This document shows positions 5,652 through 6,269 of a stretch of 6,269 bases of DNA, piece by piece (the first letter of the stretch is position 1; the number at the start of each line of letters is the position of its first letter). The notes below the pieces were generated by a model. The model did not search any database. It saw nothing but the letters and a program-made list of their open reading frames with translations, and was not told where the DNA came from. The DNA is taken from NCBI GenBank assembly GCA_934456315.1, contig CAKSHG010000134.1, positions 1-6,269 of the forward strand, given 5' to 3'. Source of the DNA: an uncultured Oscillospiraceae bacterium. GTDB taxonomy: Bacteria > Bacillota > Clostridia > Oscillospirales > Ruminococcaceae. Position numbers and translations under genes: made by a program.

Positions 5652-6189
5652 TCAGCCGCACCAGCATGGTGAGCGAAAACGCCAGCGCCACCCGGAGCTT
5701 TCTGCGGCTGATACGCGCCGCGAGGCAGCTTATCTCGCCCATGGCGCATGCCTTGTCAACCAGCTGTATCACCCAGGTTTCCCGGAAGTGCGGCATGTGC
5801 GGCGACAGCGGCCACATGTGGTTGGCGATCATGTCGCCCTCGCGGTCGTTTATCGGGAACATCTCCGCAGCGTTGAAGAACGCCACCTTCGGGTGCCCTA
5901 CGGCGTGATTCCCCTCGCCCTCGACGGGCTCGTGCTCCCTGCGGTCGTAGAGGAACAGGTCGTGCAGCAGACCCGCACGCGCTGCAGAGCGTGCGTCAAA
6001 ATGCAGCTTCCGGCAGAGCAGGAAGTTGTAGTACGATACGTTAAGGCTGTGCTGGAGCCGGGTCGTGCCCTTGTGGTGGGTGTATTCCCCGAGCTGCTGC
6101 ACCGCGCTGGTGTTCAGCAGGTCGTTGACGCAGTCGTAGTATTCCGGCAGCTGGTCGATATATTTACGCGAGAATATTGCTTTGTACAA
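5638..6189 (-). CDS. HD-domain phosphohydrolase-like protein, TTG start
   Basis: Predicted cytoplasmic metal-dependent hydrolase of the HD superfamily, 183 aa; the substrate (nucleotide or other phosphoester) is unknown. Putative metal ligands in order are His47 (TTRLQHSLNVSYY), His76-Asp77 (AGLLHDLFLYD), His99 (HAVGHPKVAF), His124 (IANHMWPL) and Asp145 (LVDKACA). The two extra histidines are compatible with a two-metal centre. The pattern matches small clostridial HD proteins of unknown role. Residues 162-183 are basic and hydrophobic and could be an amphipathic helix. The start is TTG at 6189: an in-frame TAA lies four codons upstream, no ATG precedes the HD motifs, and AAGGTG (6195-6200) sits five bases ahead. 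The gene converges on spoIIR and both stop codons lie in a shared 14-bp overlap, so there is no room for a terminator between them. The HD fold is confident; the precise activity is not. Confidence 0.88.
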   Translation of the reverse strand: MYKAIFSRKYIDQLPEYYDCVNDLLNTSAVQQLGEYTHHKGTTRLQHSLNVSYYNFLLCRKLHFDARSAARAGLLHDLFLYDRREHEPVEGEGNHAVGHPKVAFFNAAEMFPINDREGDMIANHMWPLSPHMPHFRETWVIQLVDKACAMGEISCLAARISRRKLRVALAFSLTMLVRLTIRL

Positions 6190-6194
6190 ATTAT

Positions 6195-6200
6195 CACCTT
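6195..6200 (-). promoter_or_regulatory. Ribosome binding site that supports the TTG start of the HD gene
   Basis: AAGGTG on the minus strand, five bases before TTG at 6189. Because the same frame has a TAA inside this site, no longer version of the protein is possible. Confidence 0.7.
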
Positions 6201-6232
6201 AAACTCATTTGGCATTTCTGCCCAATTCTTCC

Positions 6233-6262
6233 TTGCGGTTTATAGTTATATTGTACTATAAT
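6233..6262 (+). promoter_or_regulatory. Possible rightward promoter with a palindromic core
   Basis: TTGCGG (6233-6238), an 18-base spacer, then TATAAT (6257-6262) on the plus strand would drive a gene beyond the right edge. The spacer and -10 contain the inverted pair TTATAG (6240-6245) / CTATAA (6256-6261). On the minus strand the same AT-rich stretch offers TACAAT or TATAAC as -10 for the HD gene, but the matching -35 would fall at or outside the edge. Confidence 0.4.
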
Positions 6263-6269
6263 GTTACGC

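Noticed and set aside
5536..6261. 241-codon plus-strand ORF across the spoIIR end and HD gene
   Set aside because: It overlaps spoIIR in another frame and the HD gene in antisense; its Arg/Val/His-rich composition is typical of a mirror frame.

Overview
The window looks like chromosomal DNA from a moderately GC-rich, spore-forming or formerly spore-forming Clostridia, most likely of the Oscillospirales/Ruminococcaceae type. The reasons are a SpoIIR homologue, HPr kinase/phosphorylase next to a ROK glucokinase, Gly/Pro/Glu-rich-linker lipoproteins with LxGC lipoboxes, and Firmicutes-type AGGAGG-like ribosome binding sites and TTGAAA/TATAAT promoter hexamers. The genus is an inference; no ribosomal marker is present.

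Layout. Positions 1-932 (minus) hold an almost complete ROK-family glucokinase that runs off the left edge. A 150-bp gap (933-1082) follows, mostly occupied by a composite inverted-repeat element. Positions 1083-2054 (minus) hold hprK, with a very good sigma-A promoter at 2106-2134 that fixes its start downstream of the longest possible ORF. Positions 2169-2273 hold a 105-bp nested palindrome with a perfect 18-bp outer stem, directly after the stop of the next gene. Positions 2275-4906 (minus) encode two tandem paralogous lipoproteins of unknown function whose junction is TGA-C-ATG, so they are probably translationally coupled. Divergent from them, 5049-5651 (plus) encodes SpoIIR. Convergent with spoIIR, and overlapping it by 14 nt, is a TTG-started HD-domain hydrolase (5638-6189, minus). 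The last 80 bp hold upstream sequence for the HD gene and a possible rightward promoter.

Functional reading. hprK and glk form a carbon-sensing and sugar-phosphorylating pair: HprK modifies HPr/Crh on serine in response to glycolytic state, and glucokinase feeds glucose into glycolysis. spoIIR is the forespore signal for sigma-E activation in the mother cell. The lipoprotein pair shares a 142-bp divergent intergenic region with spoIIR, but nothing in the sequence proves a functional link. Most of the window is core-genome content. The parts least explained by known families are the lipoprotein pair and the two palindromic intergenic elements. I do not see a clear new defence, mobile or biosynthetic system.
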